DNA of 64,000 nt from contig CM033399.1 in the NCBI GenBank assembly GCA_019426215.1, positions 30,017,022 through 30,081,021 on the forward strand, in the 5' to 3' direction. Made by a program: the position numbers and the translations under genes. The notes below the pieces were generated by a model. The model did no database searches. It worked only from the letters and a program-made list of their open reading frames with translations, and was not told where the DNA came from. This document shows, piece after piece, positions 46,601 through 56,705 of the stretch; within the stretch, counting starts at the first letter, position 1, and each line of letters opens with the position of its first letter. This DNA is from Buddleja alternifolia. Its lineage: Eukaryota > Streptophyta > Magnoliopsida > Lamiales > Scrophulariaceae.

Positions 46601-46860
46601 TTTCCTGTTGTGAACAATGCCTCATCTAATACTCTTGGAATGTCTGATCTTCTTGTGGGATGATGAGATTTTTGGCCAAAATGATCATTACAAGTCCATG
46701 TGTAGCCATTTTTCAGTACTGAGCATATTACTGAAGCTTTATCTTTACTAATTTGCGTTGGCCAATCGCAGTTCACTCTAGTTGAGAATTTTGGTTTACA
46801 AAATGGTGGATATTTTGCAGGGTGAAAGGAAGTGGAGCCTATGATATTAGTGCAGGACAT
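37607..46860 (-). CDS. TSB-like: Tryptophan synthase beta chain-like protein, plastid-type (5 exons, 480 aa)
   Basis: Exons (minus): 46498-46860, 45455-45811, 38688-39121, 38520-38614, 37607-37800. All introns obey GT-AG and phases fit, giving 480 codons with no stop. TrpB makes L-tryptophan from indole and serine with PLP. The first ~60 residues are Ser/Lys-rich and suit a plastid transit peptide. Then [31 protein letters not shown] with the PLP Lys at 172, [24 protein letters not shown], and NCSGRGDKD near the end. Odd points: the Glu of the bacterial ETGAGQHG motif (Glu109) is Ala194; the GGGSNA phosphate loop reads GTGSNA (Thr315); the Asp305 position is Glu387. It resembles the divergent plant TSB-like class rather than the main enzyme. 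Intron 2 is 6.3 kb, swollen by transposons. It is the only apparently intact host gene here. Confidence 0.93.
37801..38519. other. TSB-like intron 4 with a hAT-like fragment and poly-G
   Basis: At 38082 a CAGGGACGGAG end identical to that of hAT-2 begins a fragment that reaches about 38275 (CTCGCTCTGTC). No target duplication is evident, so the right border is unsure. It contains a run of 20 G (38134-38153). Confidence 0.55.
39315..42152. mobile_element. MULE-like element 1 in intron 2 (2838 bp)
   Basis: TIRs of about 115 bp: TGCATTTTTGGTACAC...CACGTTT..TTTGGTA..CTAATATGAGG..TAGCAATTTGGGTA..CCATTGGT. Perfect 9-bp duplication TACTAATCA (39306-39314 and 42153-42161). No transposase gene. The interior at 41180-41680 is made of T-rich words such as TTAATATATTTTAT. 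It holds a hAT. Confidence 0.9.
39596..40503. mobile_element. hAT-like element with GGGCCGGCC ends inside MULE 1
   Basis: Ends TAAAGATGTAAACAGGCC and, reversed, TAAAGGTATAAATTAGGCC, both followed inward by ATGGGCCGGCC. The 8-bp flanks CACATGAC and CCCATGAC match at 7 positions. 908 bp, no transposase. Confidence 0.82.
42329..43653. mobile_element. MULE-like element 2 in intron 2 (1325 bp)
   Basis: Imperfect TIRs of about 130 bp (GGGAAAATTGCAAAATT..; shared GAGAAATTTGGCAATTT). Flanks AATCGCAGAC and AATCACAAAC match at 8 of 10. The interior is a 700-bp A-rich stretch. No coding. Confidence 0.78.
44767..45435. mobile_element. MULE-like MITE 3 beside the exon 2 donor (669 bp)
   Basis: Long imperfect TIRs (CCCACTTATACCCCAATTTC / CCTCACTTATACCTCAATTTC). 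Perfect 9-bp duplication ATCTAATTA (44758-44766 and 45436-45444). Its right flank ends 8 bases from the exon 2 splice donor at 45453-45454. Confidence 0.9.
45812..46497. other. TSB-like intron 1 with a degraded inverted-repeat element
   Basis: From about 45886 to 46295 the words GAGCTCG, CTCGAG and GGGTCGA recur, ending GACTCATTGGTCACCAC. This is like hAT-type MITEs, but I could not find a target duplication. Confidence 0.4.
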
Positions 46861-46957
46861 ATTATTGTGGGATGTTTTGTTCTTGATATTTGTTTTGTGG
46901 GAAATTAAAGGAGGTTAAGATGGTTGGTTGTAGATTCTTTTAAGTTATGGGCGTCGA

Positions 46958-46965
46958 TATTTATA
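46958..46965 (-). promoter_or_regulatory. TATA box of the TSB-like gene
   Basis: TATAAATA on the minus strand, 98 bases upstream of the ATG, which suits a transcription start near 46930. Confidence 0.65.
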
Positions 46966-46989
46966 GAGAATAAGAGGAGAAAGCAAATT

Positions 46990-47611
46990 TAAGGGTTTAA
47001 TTGGATGGAGGCTCTTTCCTTAAAAAAAATAAATTGAAAAACTTGACAAAAAGCATTTCTACGAATTAGATCTATGATGCACCGAGCATATTGAAGTATC
47101 GTACCTGTATTCAGTACGGATACTCTCGAATACCGTGTCCAAAATAGTTTTGAAGTGTTCGAAAATAAAAAGAAAAGAGAAAATTCTGAATACCATATCT
47201 GACACAAAATTGAAGTATCACGCCTTGGATACCAGGCAAAGTAATTTTTTTATAATATTATATAATTTTTTTGGGCTATATATGAAAAGAAATAATGTTT
47301 TTGGTCTTTTATTAAAAATTAAAACTTAAAAGTTAAACAAATAACAAAGAAATTTAAAGAACTAGACAAAAGTTTATTTAGGTCAATGAATCTATTGAAT
47401 CAAATTTATTTTAAAATATTACACATACATAATACATACGTGTATGCTCAACGCATCGTATCCTAAAATTTAAAATTTATTGTATTTGTATATATGTCGT
47501 ATCGTGTCCATATCCTCGTATCCGTATCTGTGTATCATATGATAAGATGTGTTTTGTTAAAAGTGTGTTCGGGTGAGCTTTTATTTTTAGAGAAAAACAT
47601 GTAATGATTAG
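46990..47611. other. Upstream region with GTATCG-rich repeat
   Basis: Between CTATGATGCACC (47069) and GTGTATCATATG (47530) the words ATACCGTGTCC, GTATCGTGTCC and related forms recur in opposite orientations, a MITE-like pattern similar to 44600-44697. No target duplication found. Confidence 0.4.
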
Positions 47612-48050
47612 GGTGGATATGATATGTTTGGCTATTTTTAATTTTTGCCTCATTTGTTACGGAATTTTCACATTGTGTTGTCTATCTTTTAGAAAATCTC
47701 ACATTTGGGTCCGACCAAATTTTTCGTTCGAAATTTAACGGTCAACTCTACTAATCAATATTTTGACCGGATTTTGGGGAGAATTCACGCGTGAATGTAC
47801 CCACACACGGATTATATTCAATATCAAGATATTTCTATACAATATCACGTGTCACTCATGCACAAAATTTCCAAAAATTTGGGTCAAAATGTTAGTCACG
47901 GAGTTGGCCATTAAATTTTGGACGAAAAATTCGGTTAGGACCAAATGTGAGAATTTTTAAAAGTTACGGGATATAATATGAGAACTCCATAACGAATGAG
48001 ACCAAAATTGTAAAAGGCCAAACATATTGAACCAAAAAAGCAATTTCCCC
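47612..48050. mobile_element. Inverted-repeat MITE (~430 bp), MULE-like
   Basis: About 140 bp at the left (ATATGTTTGGC..TCTCACATTTGGGTCC..TTTTTCGT) is repeated inverted at the right (about 47885-48040). Exact ends and the target duplication are unclear. Confidence 0.65.
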
Positions 48051-48933
48051 TTTTTTGGAAGAGGTGTTTAGAAATTATTTCATAAACATATTTTAATGAA
48101 ACTCATCGATTTAGGCAAAAAAAAAGATAAACACTACGAAAAATGTAATATTAGTGACAAAAGTTGAAGTGACAATATTAAAATTGTTATTAGATATTAT
48201 AATGAGTTACAATAATTTATGTGTTGTTACAATGATTTTAATGACAATTTTTTTTTTAATCTGTCACTATTGACAGTTAGTAACACATGTACAGTGACAA
48301 TTATAATTGTTGTCACTAAAGGTCACTACAAAAAACAAAACATTAGTATTGTAACTAATTTATAATTTTCAGAGACAATAATTTTTGTATAGTCGCAAAT
48401 ATAAGTTTTACATATTTAATAGTAACAAGATTTATATAAAAGTTGTAAATAATTAGTAACAAGAAAGTTGTTGTCACTATTGACAATTAGTGACATAATT
48501 TTAGTGATAGTTTAGTGACAACAATTATAGTTGTCACTCTATTTGTATTATCACTAAATTGTGACTGTGTCACTAGTTGTCAATAGTGACAACTCTAAAA
48601 AAATTCTTGTCACTAAAATCTTTATCGTGACAAATCAAAAATTATTGTCACTCATTATGTATATATAGTGACAACTTTAACATTTTCATTTCAAATTTTA
48701 TCACTAATATTACTTTTTGTTATAGTTAGTGTATTCATTGGTTCGGTTCGGTCCGAGACCAAAACAAAATTTTGATTTGGTTCGGTCCGAAACTGAACCA
48801 AAATTTTGATTTTCGGTTCGGTTTTCGGTCAAACAAAATTCCCCAAAAAGAAAAAAAACTGGCCAAATTGGAATCTTGACTCTCGCCTTTTTTGTATAAA
48901 GTTCAAAAAGAGACAACGAATCAGTTATAGGAG

Positions 48934-50145
48934 TGTGAACAACAAATTTTTAAATGTCTACGATATAATCAAACAAGAAAAATAAGTGTAGAAATAAATT
49001 TCATTGATCTTGAATAAAAATAGTGGTTACAATTTCTAATTAATTCTTCTAATTCTTCACTTCGACAACTAAATTTTGGGATTTGAATTCTTGAAAGTGG
49101 AGTTTGACACTTTGATCTCCTTCAAGCTTGATTTGATCATTTAATAATGTTAATTCGAGGGATTTGCGCCGTAATCTCGAATTAAGTGTTTTGATGGTGG
49201 ATTCGACTCTTCGATCTCCTCCAAATTTGACTTGAATTTTAATAACGTTAATTCACGAGTTTAACACCTTAATTACGAATTAAACGCTGATGAGCTTCGC
49301 CAAGAACTCCTTGAATGCCGCCTTGAACCTCTTAATGGTCGCCAAGAACTTGTTGATTGACACCAAATCGCCTCGAATGCCGCCTTGATTGACACCAAAT
49401 CGCCTCGAATGCCGCCTTGATTGCCACCTCAATTGACACCAAATCCCCTTGAGCCTTCTCGAATTTGAGTAGAGAGAACTTTTAATACATTTCTTGATAT
49501 CTCTCTGTTGCTCAAATTTTGATGTGTTGAATGAATGAATTTGAACCCCTACTTATAATTGTAGGGATGAAAATTTGCCATAATTATTTAATGAGGTGGC
49601 ACAATTTGATTGGTCCTCAATAACTTGGTTAGCAATTTATTTTCTTTATTTGAAAATATGATTTAAATTACAATAAAATATGATTGATTTGCAATCTAAT
49701 TCATAAGAGAAATATTAATATATATATATATATATATAATAAAAAGAAAGGGCAAAGTGGCATATAATATATATATATATATATATATAAAAGTGTTGTA
49801 ATAGTCAACTTTACCATATATATGTATATTTATATTTTTTTCTCTTGCAAAAGGAATTAGTTTGCATGGAATGTTTTAAAAGATGCTATAACCCTAAGTT
49901 TGATTTGCCAGAATATATTATTTGTGTTTTCATAATATATTATTTAGGCACATGACTTTTTTGATTCGCTAGAAAAATAAAAATAAATAAATATATATAT
50001 CGAATATCAATTCATTTGACTATTTAATTTAGGAATTTGAATTTGATTAAATTCCTTAAATATAAATAGAAGATTTTTAAATTGACATATAATATATTAT
50101 TCCACATGTCGCCATTTCATTGGTTGCAAATTTAATTTGTCTACA
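48934..50145 (-). repeat. Gag-only element left (3') LTR
   Basis: 1212 bp. Contains only about three copies of a 32-bp unit with TTGACACCAAATCGCCTCGA (about 49352-49450). Confidence 0.87.
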
Positions 50146-51816
50146 AATGTCCCCTCGAGACTTATTCACATACGGTGCTTGGGAGCGAATCTTGGAGTGA
50201 ACAATGTCGTGATCCATTACTTCATTTCTTTGTAATTTGGCTTTACATTGGCGCCTTGGATTTGATCAATTGCACCACGCGATAAAGTTTAAGAGTTAAT
50301 CTTAAACTTTAAAATTTAATAGACCAATTTATTTCGCCAAATCAACATTCGACAAGCTTCTTCTTATTCTGTTTTTAAATTAGTCAGGACTTGCCCAATG
50401 GTCATGATTTGCAAGGCAACATTACAGCAACAATTTCCTTCCTTCATCGAGAGAACATCCTCCATAAAAGTGAACAATTTATACTCTTGTCAAGAGTTCT
50501 TCACTTTGACTTTGATTTGCGACAATTTATACTCTTGTCAAGAGTCCTTGACTTTGCATTTGATTTGTAACAATTTATACTCTTGTCAAGAGTTATTTCA
50601 CTTTGAATTTGATTTGCGACAATTTATACTTTTGTCAAGAGTTCTTCATTTTGCATTTGATTTGTGACAATTTATATAATTGTCAAGAGTTCTTTTCACT
50701 TTGCATTTGATTTGTCACAATTTATACTCTTGTCAGGAGTTTTTTCACTTGGCTGTAGACGTTTTTTTTATACTCAATTCAAAGGAGTGCTTCAATTTGG
50801 TAGATAGTTTATACTCGTATCGTGGAGTACTACTGCTTTTGAGAATGCTTTTTCATTGAGTGATGAAGCAACAGAAATCTTGAAGACTTCAATCGCACAT
50901 CTAGAGGCCGTAAAAGGAGAATTGAGTAACTTCAATCCATTCACTTGAGTTTTTTGCTTTTTTTTTGCCCCCATGTAATGAGTACTTTTGTTTTTCACAA
51001 TTACATAATAGAATTTTTTATTTTTTTTGTATCTTGTAATGCTTTAAGGTATATATATATATTCTCTATGTTCTTTTTTTTTTTTTTTTTTGTGAACAAA
51101 CATAATGAGAATTGACATTCCACATGAATAACAGAATTATTATTTTTTTGAACTTGTGACTAGATTTAGAAAATATATCCAAGTTGCATACGTACCCTAA
51201 TAAAAGGGATCGAGACATTACGTAGTTCAAGAATAAAACAACACAATTTGTTTTCAGGGAGGTGCCATACATAGTTTATACTTATGCGGGCCAGGAGTAT
51301 CCATTGATTAACCACCTTGGACTAGGTGGAGTATTTAATATTTAACCACACGAAATACTGATAGTGGGATTAATTAACAATTTAACCACATGTATTTAAC
51401 TTTGGTGGGGTGTTTAATAGTTCAACCACATATATCTCAATTGGTGGGTATCGTTCACAGTTTATACTCCTGTGGATCAGGAGTAACATGTAGTTTAGGC
51501 TCATACGTCAAGGAGCTTTCTTGAGTTTATTTAATTTGTGACAGTTTATACTCTTGTCAAGGAATCTTTGCTATGAATTTGATTTGTTGACTGTTTATAC
51601 TTGTGTCAAGAGTTCTTGAATTTGATTTGAATCTTCGGATAGTTTATAATCATATCAAGGAGTCTTGGTTTTGAATTTGAATTGAATCTTCAGACAGTTT
51701 ATACTCTTATCAAGGAGTCTCAGTTTTGAATTTGGTTTGTAGACATTTTATACTCGTGCCAGGGAGTATTGTTGACAATTTAAGCTCGTATCAGGGAGCG
51801 TTCTTTGATGGTTTTA
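50146..51816. other. Gag-only element 3' non-coding region with tandem repeats
   Basis: Holds a 48-bp tandem array (50474-50760) and, at about 51250-51800, further diverged units containing GTTTATACTC. No gene is seen. Confidence 0.65.
50474..50760. repeat. Six tandem copies of a 48-50-bp unit
   Basis: ACAATTTATACTCTTGTCAA starts at 50474, 50522, 50570, 50619, 50667 and 50717. Each is followed by GAGT..TTCACTTTG..TTTGATTTG. Confidence 0.92.
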
Positions 51817-53101
51817 TTAAGGAGCGTTATCCTCCTCAAGAGAGATTTTTCCTTGGTGGGCCAACTCCATGACTTTGTCTTTGAATGTGAAGCAATCTTG
51901 AATTAGATGGCCAACCAAGCGATGATATTTGCAATACTTCGGGTGATCATCTCGCATAGCCTCTTCCGGTCGTTTCGTCTCAGACAATTCAATTAGACTT
52001 GTGTTGAGTAGATCATCAAATATTTCGGAGACATCGGAGTCGAGAAATGGATACTTCTTTGATTGCATCTCTTTGAGAGTTAACTTTTTTGGTCCTTTAT
52101 CAACAGTTTTGCCATGGCGTTTGATGGATGTGATACTTATAGCCATTAATTCATCATTCGAATCTTTTGGGAAGTGCTTGCCCCCATTGTTGACTTCTCG
52201 TTTCCATGGCTCTTGGTCATGTGGCCCATCAATTCCACATGTTTCCATGCTCAACTCCATATCATGTGCTCAAGTAGCCAATTCTTCGAACGTCTTAGGT
52301 TGGATCTCTTGAAGAATATAGCAAAGACTCCAATGCATTCATTGGATACACATCTCTATAGCCGAAGTCTCAGATAGACGATCTTTGCAATTAAGACTCA
52401 AGTTCCTCCATTGATTGATGTAATCAATGACAAGTTCATCTTTCCATTGTCGAGAGTTAGTGAGTTCCACCATGCTGACCGTCCTCCGGGTGCTATAAAA
52501 GTGGTTAAGGAACTCAAGTTCCAGTTGCCCCAAACTATCAATTGAGCTAACCCCCAATTTGGTGTACCAATCAAATGCATGACCCTTGAATGATCAATCA
52601 AATTGTTTGACCAGGTGATCGCCATAAGTTCCAGCATCATTGCACGTCTTGACAAAATGAGCCACGTGTTGCTTCAGATTGCCTTGGTCTTCAAATTGTT
52701 GGAATTTCGGAGGTTGGTAGCTGGTTGGCATCTTCATATCGTCAATTCTTCGAGTATATGGCTTAACATACATCAAAGATTTCTTGGAGCTTGCATCAGA
52801 CTTCTCTTCTATAGTCTCCGGATGAACTCCCTCAGTCGGTCAATGAGAATCAATCCACCAAATGAAACTTGAAGCTCTTTGGTTGAAGACTTCTTTTCTT
52901 TACTTGATTGTTGCTTCATAGAAGTCTCCGCTTTTTCATGAACCTCGGGTTGTTTTCCGACCACATGACTAGCTTCAGTACTATCCACCTTGTTCATCAA
53001 CTTTGAGATTTGAGAATCTTGATCTTGAACATGCTTGGTGAGCCCTTAATGGGCGTCGTCAAGTTGGCGATTTGCTCTTCTAGATTTGTAAGATTCACCA
53101 T
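51817..53101 (-). pseudogene. Gag of the gag-only LTR element
   Basis: ATG at 53101 (MVNLTNLEEQIANLTT), then a frame change near 53040, a Lys/Glu-rich part (53000-52809), and the retrotransposon gag domain: PPKFQQFEDQGNLKQHV, GTYGDHLVKQF, HAFDWYTKLG, SIDSLGQLELEFLNHFY, QWKDELVIDYI. Another shift near 52340 leads to MELSMETCG and the CX2H-type pattern YCKYHRLVGHLIQDC near 51930. It ends at 51817. Several stops and shifts show it is inactive. Confidence 0.85.
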
Positions 53102-53178
53102 GGTGTGCGCAATACTTCAGCTTTGATTGAAATGAAGAGATGAGAGGTAAAGATGGTCCAACTAGGCATTCCAAATTT

Positions 53179-54444
53179 TGTGAACAACAAATTTTAAATG
53201 TCTGCGATATAATCAAACAAGAAAAATAAGTGTACTAATAAATTTCATTGATCTTGAATAAAAATAGTGGTTACAATCTCTAATTAATTCCTCTGATTCT
53301 TCACTTCGACAATTTGATTTTGGGATTTGAATTCTTGAAAGTGGAGTTTGGCGCTTTGATCTCCTTCAAGCTTGATTTAATCTTGTAATAACGTTATTTC
53401 GAGGGCTCGCGCCGTAATTTCAACTTAAGAGTTATTATTTGGGGATTTTGATGGTGGATTTGACTTTTCGATTTTCTCCAAATTTGACTTGAATTTTAAT
53501 AACGTTAATTCGTAGGTTTAACACCTTAATCACGAATTAAACGCTATTATTTGATGAGCTTCATCAAGAACTCCTTGAATGTCGTCTTGAACCTCTTGAT
53601 GGTCGCCAAAAACTCCTTGATTGACACCAAATCGTCTTGAATGCCGTCTTGATTGACACCAAATCGCCTCGAATTCCGCCTTGATTGACACCAAATCGCC
53701 TCGAATGCCGCCTTGATTGACACCAAATCGCCTCGAATGCCGCCTTGATTGACACCAAATCGCCTTGAGCCTTCTTGAATTTGAGTAGAGAGAACTTTCA
53801 ATACATTTCTTGATATCTCTCTCTTATTTAAATTTTGGTGTGTTGAATAAATGGATTTGAACCCCTATTTATAGTCGTAGGGATGAAAATTTTCCCTAAT
53901 TATTTGATAAGGTGGCACAATTTGATTGGTCCTCAATAACTTGGTTGACAATTTATTTCCTTTATTTGAAAATATGATTTAAATTACAATAAAATATGAT
54001 TGATTTGCAATCTAGTTCAAAAGAGAAATATTAATATAATATTAATATATATATATATATATATTTAATAAAAAGAAAGGGCAAAGTGGTGTGTGACCAA
54101 TTTGCTGCCTTACGTAAACATACATACATATATAATATATATATATACACATATACACATAAGTGGCGTAATTGTCCACTTTACCATATATATGTATATT
54201 TATATTTTTTTCTCATGGAATGTTTTAAAAGATGCAATAACCCTAAATTTGATTTGTCATAATATATTATTTAGGCACATGACCTTTTTGATTTGCTAGA
54301 AAGAAAAAAAAATATATATATATATATAGAATATCAATTCATTTGACTATTTAATTTAGGAATTAGAATTATTTTTTAAATTGACATCTAATATATTATT
54401 CCACATGTCATCATTTCATTGGTTACAAATTTAATTTGTCTACA
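53179..54444 (-). repeat. Gag-only element right (5') LTR
   Basis: 1266 bp, colinear with the left LTR but carrying about five copies of the 32-bp TTGACACCAAATCGCC unit (53626-53770). Confidence 0.87.
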
Positions 54445-54985
54445 GGGAGCATGCAATTTAAATGAGTTTCTTAAACTCTTACAAAAAAAATGAAAACTAG
54501 ATATAAATAATTGAATTTTAAGTATGGATAATTTTAATTCATTTTCTTTGTTTTCCTATAATTTGTCATGAGGAAATATTTTTTTATATATAGTTTTTAG
54601 TATATATTATACTATATAAAATGAAAAATAAATATAAAAAAAATTCAATTTTTAGTTATCCGAACTGAAAATCGAATTTTGGAAAGAAAAAAAAAACGAA
54701 AACCTAGCTAAATTTTTTGGTTCGGTTTTTGGTCGATTCGGGGGGTTTAGCCAATCCGTGACCACCCCTAAGTGAGTGTGTCACTAATTCTCAATATTGA
54801 CAAAAACGTTTTTGTCACTAATTATCAAGAGTGACAACGTCTATACAAATTTTATCACTATTAAACATGTAAAACCTATTATTGTAACAAAATGAAAATT
54901 CTCGTCACTAAAAATTTATAATTAGTGAGAACTTTGACATTGTCACTTGACATTTTGTCACTAATATATTATTTCTTTTGTAGTG

Positions 54986-55124
54986 AAGGTGGATCTTATT
55001 TCAAACGTTGCGTTACTTTGAATTATAATATGTAATTAATTTGACTCCCGATGTTGGAAAATAATTGGATGAAGCTCTTTTAGTCATTGATTGAGCTGTC
55101 AAATCCTAAATAGTAAAACACTAC
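54986..55124. other. Short spacer between the second nest and Athila
   Basis: AT-rich; no feature seen. Confidence 0.5.
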
Positions 55125-56523
55125 TGATAGGAGTCATTTTTGCATAAGTTTTTAGGCCCTTTTAATGACAATTTAGGCTCGTATATGGTTTATTTCGTGC
55201 CACTCGTGCGTTTAATATGTGTGTGAAGTGATTTCAGGTAGTAAGCGACGATGGACGAAGAAAAGGGAAAAAGACGACTCGTTTCATCCACTTTGCTCTG
55301 GCTTCTGAAATGCCCGCCCAGGCGCCAGTTTTACCGCGCCCAGGCGCCACTCAAGCAGAGAAAAATCAGTGTTCTGAAGTGCCCGCCTAGGCGCCAATCG
55401 ACGTCCGCCTAGGCGCCACATGTCGCGCGCCCGGGCGCCACTTATCTCTACGCCTAGGCGCCCCGGAACTTATGACCCAAGAAATAAACGCCACATAGGC
55501 GGCGCCTAGGCGCCAATCAACGCGCGCCTAGGCGCCTCAATAACAGATTTTGGAATGTATAAATAGGAGTTTTCAATTCATTTGAAGGGTTCGAAATCTG
55601 GGAGATTAGGGACGATTTGCTGGGTTTTGGGCCATTCTTCATCAACTCTAAGAGGCTAAGAAGGAGATCTAGCTTGGGATTGAAGCTCTTGACTTGGATA
55701 CATCATCAATCAAGCAATATAGGGAGTTTTCATATGTTTTTCATTACATACTTGTCTATGATTATGTATATGACTACATTAGGATCTTCTATGTTATTGA
55801 TTATGAGCTAAATTTGTGAGACTAAGGCCATGTGAAGGCCAATTTATGAGTAAATATATGTGAAGTTTTTTGTATTAATTCTCCTATTGCTTTGTGTGTT
55901 AATTTTATGCTTTTATTCCAATCATGTGTTTGATCACCATATGCTTGATATCTTGCCTAATCTAGTTGTTCGAGAGAAGATAGATTAGGGTGCAAGGGAA
56001 TTAACACATCACCCGAAACAAATGAGGTATTGCTCCTAGAAATAGGTAAAGATTCCTGGGTGTTGTTAGCCGGATTTATTCGGAGAAGCTCTAGAACGTT
56101 AATGCGTGATTTTTGATTAGATTCTCGGATAGACATATTTAGAGAACCGTCAACTAATCATAGGATTATTATGAGCCGAGACATCGGGTAATAATTAATT
56201 TAGGAGTTTCCACCAAAGCAATAGGAGTCTAATAATTCGAGGAGTAACCCATATAAATTGACGAGTAGATTTGGTTGTAGCATGTGCCTTGGTCATTTTA
56301 TCATACGTGAAGTTTAATCCATAGCTTGTTCCCTCCTTTGGTCCTTCATTTACTTAATTGTTTTAGTCCCGCTTTACTTTAAGTGTCTTTTACCTTTTTG
56401 AAAATCAGAAACTAAAAATCCAAGTCTCCGTGGTTCGACAACCCGGACTTATTTTTGTCCACTTTTATTACTATCGCGACTAGTACTCTTGCTATCCAAA
56501 GCACGTTAGGTTCTAGCGTGTCA
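55125..56523 (+). repeat. Athila 5' LTR
   Basis: About 1.4 kb, TGATAGGAG...GCGTGTCA. The stretch 55310-55540 has about ten copies of CGCC(T/C)AGGCGCC-like words in two orientations. Confidence 0.85.
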
Positions 56524-56528
56524 AGTTT

Positions 56529-56547
56529 TTGGCGCCGTTGCTGGGGA
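56529..56547 (+). promoter_or_regulatory. Athila primer binding site
   Basis: TTGGCGCCGTTGCTGGGGA a few bases past the LTR, the typical Athila primer site, attributed in the literature to tRNA-Asp. Confidence 0.88.
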
Positions 56548-56705
56548 CTTGTTTATTTTGAGTGTTTGATTTTCATTTTGCTTTTGTTTTCTTTTCTTTT
56601 ACGTTTTCATAATTTTAGTCTTTTCTTTATTTACTTGCTTTCCTTTTGTTTTCGTGCTCTTCTAATTTCATTCTTGTGTTTACTTGTTAGGTTCTTGTGT
56701 GGTGC

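Larger units (their letters stand above)
48934..54449 (-). mobile_element. Gag-only LTR retrotransposon (TR-GAG type, 5.5 kb)
   Basis: LTRs 48934-50145 and 53179-54444 (TGTGAACAACAAATTT...TTTGTCTACA); flanks AGGAG and GGGAG match at 4 of 5. The interior codes only for a gag on the minus strand; no protease, RT or integrase is found in 3.0 kb. That architecture is known as TR-GAG, moved by other elements' enzymes. Confidence 0.8.
48732..54770. mobile_element. hAT-like MITE with GGTTCGGTTCGG ends, split by an LTR element
   Basis: Arms at 48732-48933 and 54450-54770 carry inverted GGTTCGGTT..GGTC words; the right end reversed is TAGGGGTGGTCACGG. Flanks AGTTAGTG and AGTGAGTG match at 7 of 8. About 0.5 kb without the LTR element. 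Confidence 0.7.
48132..54985. mobile_element. CACTA-like MITE, split by a hAT and an LTR element
   Basis: Left end CACTACGAAAAATGTAATAT and, reversed, right end CACTACAAAAGAAATAATAT share the following TTAGTGACAAAA. TAGTGACA-type words recur throughout both arms. The 3-bp flanks AAA and AAG match in two positions. A second CACTACAAAAAAC start at 48325 and GTTAGTG at 48731 suggest an internal copy. About 0.8 kb without inserts; no coding. Confidence 0.7.

Noticed and set aside
50398..50667. 89-codon plus-strand open frame with repeated YSCQE peptides
   Set aside because: It is the translation of the 48-bp tandem repeat, with no other support.
50474..50760. Regular short repeats with spacers, resembling a CRISPR array
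   Set aside because: The whole 48-bp unit is repeated, spacers are not unique, and the context is a plant LTR element.
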